IMG/VR virus record: IMGVR_UViG_3300015263_000347
Location: 1 to 22,914 of that record
Length of the DNA: 22,914 bases
Strand: one strand, 5' to 3'
Source: a virus
Position numbers and translations under genes: made by a program. Below are positions 19,562 to 22,914 of the stretch, piece after piece (positions within the stretch are counted from its first letter, which is position 1; the number at the start of each line of letters is the position of its first letter). A model generated the notes under the pieces. That model was not told where the DNA came from and ran no database searches. It saw nothing but the letters and a program-made list of their open reading frames with translations.

Positions 19562-19888
19562 ATGGCTAACTCAAGCACAGCAATTCGCAACAAGGTTGTT
19601 GCGATATTCGACAGCACTGGTGCGTGCAGCCCGATCACGGTTGACGCGGCATTCCTTGTCGATCTCGCTATCGACATGACGGCCGGTTCATTCACTGGAA
19701 CAATCGTTCTGGAAAAATGGGCGAACGTTGGTGCGGCAAACGCAGGAGCGTGGGTGGCGGTGGAATCGTACACGACCACCATAACGAAGGTCATTCGTTC
19801 CGCATCACTCACTCGGTATCGACTAAACTGCACAGCCGTCACCGGCGGAGAAGCAAGGGCCGTATTGGAAGCTGGTAGCAGGGAGTAA
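19562..19888 (+). CDS. Small beta-sandwich virion protein
   Basis: This encodes 108 residues with AAAGGAGCCCCGTA as a strong ribosome site. The chain alternates beta strands: SPITVDAAFLVDLAIDMTAG, SFTGTIVLEKWANVG, AWVAVESYTTTITKVI and SLTRYRLNCTAVTGGEARAV. The 'fusion-strand with TGTIVLEK, then VESY, then RYRLN' arrangement is one I recognise from small structural proteins downstream of capsid genes, likely Ig-like or jelly-roll decoration modules. No enzyme motif. It lies 17 bases after the previous gene and 5 bases before a 23-residue reading frame. Confidence 0.65.
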   Translation: MANSSTAIRNKVVAIFDSTGACSPITVDAAFLVDLAIDMTAGSFTGTIVLEKWANVGAANAGAWVAVESYTTTITKVIRSASLTRYRLNCTAVTGGEARAVLEAGSRE

Positions 19889-19893
19889 CCGCC

Positions 19894-19965
19894 ATGCAGA
19901 ATGGCCCATCACTCCCTGTAACCAGAGCCACAACCAGCGCTCCAACGAAGTCGCTGACGGTGTAA
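19894..19965 (+). CDS. Possible 23-residue leader peptide
   Basis: A tiny frame (ATG 19894 to TAA 19963) with a very good ribosome site (GCAGGGAGTAACC) and only three bases between its stop and the next ATG. The product (MQNGPSLPVTRATTSAPTKS plus LTV) is polar, rich in Ser, Thr and Pro, and has no fold. The next gene, a connector, has almost no ribosome site of its own, so ribosomes finishing this frame could restart there. It may be a translational relay rather than a working peptide. Coding is plausible, not proven. Confidence 0.4.
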   Translation: MQNGPSLPVTRATTSAPTKSLTV

Positions 19966-19968
19966 CGC

Positions 19969-20721
19969 ATGGCTACCACCGGAACACACGGATTCAACCC
20001 AGCGCTTGTCGAGATGATCGATGAGGGATTCGAGCGTTGTGGCGTGTCGTCATCAGACCTGCGCGGTGATCACGTAAGGTCGGCCATAAGATCGGCCAAC
20101 CTCATGTCAACCGACTGGCAGAACTTCGGCTACAACGAATGGCAGCTTTACAACATACCGAACGCCTCTGTGTCGGCAGGAACTTCTGCGTTCTCGGGAC
20201 CAAACGGCGCTTACGATATCTTTCATGCCAGCATAGCCGACAACGCAAATCTGGAGTCGGTGCGCGAGATATACCCAATCAGCCGAAGCGATTACAACGC
20301 TCTGGCCAATCGGCTCGCCACCGGAACACCAGATAGATACTTTGTTGATCGATCTCAGTTCATTCATGCTGGAACAGTAAACCCTCGCGCGCTGATCTAT
20401 TTGTATCAGGTCCCTAACAAGACCTACTACATGAACATCTGGTACATCAGAAAGCAGATGGACGTGGGCGATCCACAGAACACCCTCGATATGAGCCCCG
20501 GATTCTATGAGGCGTTCGCCTCCGGTATGGCGTACTTCCTGTCGGTCAAGTTTGCCCCAGATAGATCGGACAAGCTCGGCATCGCTTACTATGGTGAGAG
20601 GTTCTACAAGACAGGAGAAGGCACTCCGGGTGGTGCGCTCGGTCGAGCACTAATCCAGAACAGGGAAACGTCAGACGCCGTATTCAGGGTTGACTTCAGT
20701 AGGCATAGGGGACGGCGGTAA
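19969..20721 (+). CDS. Head-tail connector/adaptor-like protein
   Basis: This encodes 250 residues. The pattern is an opening helix (LVEMIDEGFERCGVSSSDLR), HVRSAIRSANLMSTDWQNFG, NEWQLYNIPNASVSAGTSAF, ISRSDYNALANRLATGTPDR YF-type region, ALIYLYQVPNKTYYMNIWYI and SGMAYFLSVKF. This combination (two helices, LMSTDW, a beta barrel with YLYQVP and a final helix) is one I know from connector proteins in marine podovirus-like phages, comparable in position to P22 gp4 or T7 gp11-type adaptors. It should form a ring below the portal. Its start probably depends on the 23-residue frame before it. Called by pattern memory and position, not by a search. Confidence 0.7.
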   Translation: MATTGTHGFNPALVEMIDEGFERCGVSSSDLRGDHVRSAIRSANLMSTDWQNFGYNEWQLYNIPNASVSAGTSAFSGPNGAYDIFHASIADNANLESVREIYPISRSDYNALANRLATGTPDRYFVDRSQFIHAGTVNPRALIYLYQVPNKTYYMNIWYIRKQMDVGDPQNTLDMSPGFYEAFASGMAYFLSVKFAPDRSDKLGIAYYGERFYKTGEGTPGGALGRALIQNRETSDAVFRVDFSRHRGRR

Positions 20722-21128
20722 TGGCTGGCGGTCGCGGGTATGCGAGCGGCAGAAATGCGGTCGCTATATGTGACCGATGCGCTAAGAAGATACCGTACAG
20801 GGAGCTGCAATACGACGGTCAGGTTCCAGAGCTGAGCGTGTGCCCGGATTGCTGGGACCCCAAGCACCCACAAGAATACCTCCCTGACACCTTCGATCCG
20901 ATTACACTATACGATCCGACCGGAGACCCCGACAAGGCTGTGGCTGGCGGATGGGTTACCATTAGCTCGCCTTGGATATTTTCCGACCAGCCGGACTACA
21001 TATTTGGCATAGGTGTTGGTATTGCCTCAGCGGTATACGCTCCATCAAGTGGTCTGGTTGTTGGTGATGCGTTCGATCAGAACTCGTTTGATACGGTATC
21101 GTTCTCTCAGGACGCATTTGATTTGTAG
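20721..21128 (+). CDS. Zinc-ribbon virion protein with pentapeptide-like tail
   Basis: This encodes 135 residues, joined by TAATG to the connector gene. Cysteines 17 and 20 (CDRC) and 41 and 44 (CPDC), with histidine 49 in DPKHPQE, form a zinc-ribbon-type site; this CxxC-x20-CxxC-WxxKHPQE pattern is common in small proteins next to connector genes of environmental phages. The middle is Gly/Pro-rich. The C-terminus, from about residue 117, repeats every five residues with a small residue then Phe (AFDQN, SFDTV, SFSQD, AFDL), like a short pentapeptide-repeat coil. A virion role is likely; the metal site is probably structural. Confidence 0.7.
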   Translation: MAGGRGYASGRNAVAICDRCAKKIPYRELQYDGQVPELSVCPDCWDPKHPQEYLPDTFDPITLYDPTGDPDKAVAGGWVTISSPWIFSDQPDYIFGIGVGIASAVYAPSSGLVVGDAFDQNSFDTVSFSQDAFDL

Positions 21129-21136
21129 GACAGGAC

Positions 21137-21613
21137 ATGACAATCGTAACTGGAACATGCAAAAAGTTTCTTGAGGAACTACCTCTTGGGATTCATACCT
21201 TGTTCGAAGGCACTCCAGACACGATCAAGGTGGCTCTCTATGGTCCGAACGCAGTTCTGTCGCCATATAGCGAAACCTACACCTCCGATGGCGAGGTTTC
21301 TGGAGGTGGATATACAGCTGGGGGGCAGGCCTGCCCCATGACCGTGGTGGGCGCTACCGGTTCGTCAAGGTCTGGTGGAATGCAGTTCGAGCATCCATAC
21401 ATCCAGCCAACATCCGATCTGTCTATAACGGTTGCTGGGGTCGGGGTGCGTGGATTCATGATATACAACGCGAGTCAGGGAAACAGGGCAATGTTCATAG
21501 GCGACTTCGGTGAGATTAAAACACCATCGACCGGCATTCTGTTTAGCTGGGCCGTTGCCGATATCACACAATGGGGGCAAGTACTGATTCCCCTGATAGG
21601 GCTGAACTCATAA
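21137..21613 (+). CDS. Conserved virion protein, tail/neck region
   Basis: This encodes 158 residues with AGGACAGGAC as ribosome site. The sequence has KFLEELPLGIHTLFEG, DTIKVALYGPNAVLSPYSET and VSGGGYTAGGQACPMTVVGA, then a strand VRGFMIYNASQGNRAMFIGD and a closing FSWAVADITQ. The 'IKVALY...Y, GGGYTAGG, IYN, NRA, DFG' set is one I recognise in many marine phage structural proteins, probably a beta-sandwich virion component of the neck or tail. No enzymatic motif is visible. The stop shares a base with the next start (TAATG). Confidence 0.7.
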   Translation: MTIVTGTCKKFLEELPLGIHTLFEGTPDTIKVALYGPNAVLSPYSETYTSDGEVSGGGYTAGGQACPMTVVGATGSSRSGGMQFEHPYIQPTSDLSITVAGVGVRGFMIYNASQGNRAMFIGDFGEIKTPSTGILFSWAVADITQWGQVLIPLIGLNS

Positions 21614-22275
21614 TGGCTGCATTCACTCTCACATACAGCTCTTTGTTCGATGCCATGAAACTGTGGGCATCAGACACCGATGCCGAGTACGTTGCTGAAA
21701 TTCCAAACATGATCGGCAGGGCCGAACTCAGAATACTGAGGGACCTCGATCTGGAGATATGGGAGCAGGACCTTCCGGTTGCGATCTCCGCTGCAGATCG
21801 GTCTGTGGCAAAACCGACCGACGCAATATATGTGAACTCTTTGTTCATCAGGGACCCTGCAACCCTGAAATGGAAGTATTTGCCAAAAAGAAGCGCCTCG
21901 TTCTGCAGGATGTATGCCCCAACAGAGTCAGAGCAGGCCGAACCGGAGTTCTTTGCCGAGGCAAACGAATCAACCATAACTGTCGTGCCCACTCCGTTCA
22001 AAACATACAGTACGAGCAACGCGAAGGCGCTGTGCACGATCAGGCCTTCCGCACTCACGGCCAGCAATACATCAACGTGGCTAAGCACGAACCAGCCAGA
22101 CCTACTATTCGAGGCCTGCATGATCGAAGCATATGACTTCCTAAAGCATCCAGCGAAGCTACAGGAAGCAGCATCAAAATACCAGAGCCTGTTGCCCGGT
22201 ATCCAGAAAGAGATCGAGGACACCGTTCGCAAACGTTACAGGGCTCTCAATTCACAGACAGGAGCCGATAGCTAA
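21613..22275 (+). CDS. Portal-adaptor-like protein (SU10-adaptor type)
   Basis: This encodes 220 residues. The ATG at 21613 overlaps the previous stop; an in-frame ATG at 21571 shadows that gene. It opens with a helix set (SLFDAMKLWASDTDAEYVAE, IPNMIGRAELRILRDLDLEI) ending in a beta region (DAIYVNSLFIRDPATLKWKY, ITVVPTPFKTYSTSNAKALC) and two final helices. This layout, a helical hairpin followed by a beta barrel and C-terminal helices, resembles adaptor proteins under the portal in podoviruses such as SU10. It would form a second ring in the neck. Called by pattern, with moderate confidence. It ends in TAATG with the fibre gene. Confidence 0.65.
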   Translation: MAAFTLTYSSLFDAMKLWASDTDAEYVAEIPNMIGRAELRILRDLDLEIWEQDLPVAISAADRSVAKPTDAIYVNSLFIRDPATLKWKYLPKRSASFCRMYAPTESEQAEPEFFAEANESTITVVPTPFKTYSTSNAKALCTIRPSALTASNTSTWLSTNQPDLLFEACMIEAYDFLKHPAKLQEAASKYQSLLPGIQKEIEDTVRKRYRALNSQTGADS

Positions 22276-22914
22276 TGGCCAGCTCATACTCGAACCTGCT
22301 TGCCTTGGAGATTCAGGCGACCGGTGAAAACGAAAACACATGGGGCGACAAGACCAGTGACAACCTCGAAAAGCTGGAACAGAAAATCTCTGGCAAGCTG
22401 GCGATCACTCTTGCGTCATCCGACTACACCCTGACCTCGGTCAATGGTGGTGACGGGTCCGGATCAACGAACCCAGCCAACATGATTCTGAGCCTGAGCG
22501 GTACGCTCACGGCAAACGTGGCTGTCATAGTCCCAGACCTGTCGGGCTTCTACATCGTGCGTAACGGGTGCACGCAGACGGTCGCAGAGACGGTTACGCT
22601 AAAGCCATCGGGTGGCAGTGGTGTCGTTATTCCAACCGGAGAAACATACCTCGTGTATCTCGATGGTGCCGGCAACGCGTACACCATCGAGGCTCAGGTC
22701 TCAGGAACGGTTGCAGAAGCAACCAACGCCCTGCAGCTTGGTGGTGTTGTCGCCGCCAGCTACGCACAGCTGGCCGTGAAACAATCATGGACCAAACCAC
22801 AGCGTATCACGCCGACCCACGTTACCCTGACGGCCAGCGCGTATACCCCGAACGCCGATACGGACTCGCACATAGTGGTTGATCAATCAGAGATCGGGGC
22901 GTCCGATGTAACCA
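22275..22914 (+). CDS. Tail fibre-type virion protein, 3' end beyond the window
   Basis: The frame is open from the ATG at 22275 to the last base, at least 213 residues, so only the N-terminal part is seen. It begins SSYSNLLALEIQATGENENT and WGDKTSDNLEKLEQKISGKL, a start I know from many marine phage fibre and structural proteins, followed by a beta domain (LSGTLTANVAVIVPDLSGFY, ETVTLKPSGGSGVVIPTGET, YLVYLDG). A helix with ALQLGGVVAASYAQL resembles the shaft of tail-fibre proteins, and phage shafts often continue after it. It likely sits at the tail and helps attach to the cell. Its product may be much longer. Confidence 0.75.
   Translation, partial: MASSYSNLLALEIQATGENENTWGDKTSDNLEKLEQKISGKLAITLASSDYTLTSVNGGDGSGSTNPANMILSLSGTLTANVAVIVPDLSGFYIVRNGCTQTVAETVTLKPSGGSGVVIPTGETYLVYLDGAGNAYTIEAQVSGTVAEATNALQLGGVVAASYAQLAVKQSWTKPQRITPTHVTLTASAYTPNADTDSHIVVDQSEIGASDVT

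Noticed and set aside
1-22914. CRISPR array, tRNA, insertion sequence or attachment site
   Set aside because: No regularly spaced repeats, cloverleaf-like sequence, transposase or integrase was seen, and the gaps are too short to hold most of these.

Overview
This window is a contiguous block of a tailed dsDNA bacteriophage (Caudoviricetes), or of a prophage of the same type. All 42 genes I can support lie on the + strand, most of them overlapping or nearly touching. There are no host housekeeping genes, rRNA, tRNA, insertion sequences or CRISPR arrays. No non-coding gap exceeds 125 bases, so there is no stretch over 300 bases to explain. The head and connector genes (terminase, P22-size portal, GroES-like co-chaperonin, acidic scaffold-like protein, HK97-fold capsid, two adaptor-like proteins, small beta-rich virion proteins) follow an order I associate with environmental, often marine, podovirus-like phages. 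Strong AGGAG-type ribosome sites, a lipobox and signal peptides point to a Gram-negative host, probably a proteobacterium. No tape measure, tail tube, sheath or tail-assembly chaperone gene is visible, which fits a short-tailed phage, but the right edge cuts the tail region.

Region 1 (1-2346) holds ten small genes: two adjacent paralogous barrel-like proteins (193 and 467), several tiny membrane or exported proteins, and a KTSC-domain protein (1512). Region 2 (2343-7327) is a host-recognition cassette: a three-helix holin-like membrane protein, an 846-residue tailspike with an Ig-like domain and two pectate-lyase-type beta-helix units, a 416-residue protein built of three repeats, and a 301-residue fibre or baseplate-type protein. 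Region 3 (7314-10221) is an accessory island of small genes: a lipoprotein, a helical protein behind an inverted repeat, a zinc-knuckle protein, an exported HExxH protein fused by TAATG overlap to a stomatin/prohibitin-like SPFH protein, then a coiled-coil protein and tiny proteins.

Region 4 (10193-18706) is packaging and head assembly: large terminase, portal, GroES-like co-chaperonin, scaffold, a conserved 200-residue head-region protein, a decoration-like protein and the major capsid protein. Clear hairpins lie before the decoration gene (17131-17156) and after the capsid gene (18718-18743); they probably set the level of capsid transcript. Region 5 (18828-22914) holds small virion proteins, two connector/adaptor-like proteins, a zinc-ribbon protein ending in a pentapeptide-like tail, and the start of a fibre protein that runs off the window.

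The genes fit one late programme: the terminase docks on the portal, scaffold and co-chaperonin support capsid assembly, adaptors close the vertex, and spike or fibre proteins give receptor specificity. The least understood part is region 3, above all the exported metalloprotease-like protein paired with an SPFH membrane scaffold protein. I could not recognise a small terminase, an endolysin, or replication or integration genes. All functional names rest on reading motifs by eye; no database search was run.
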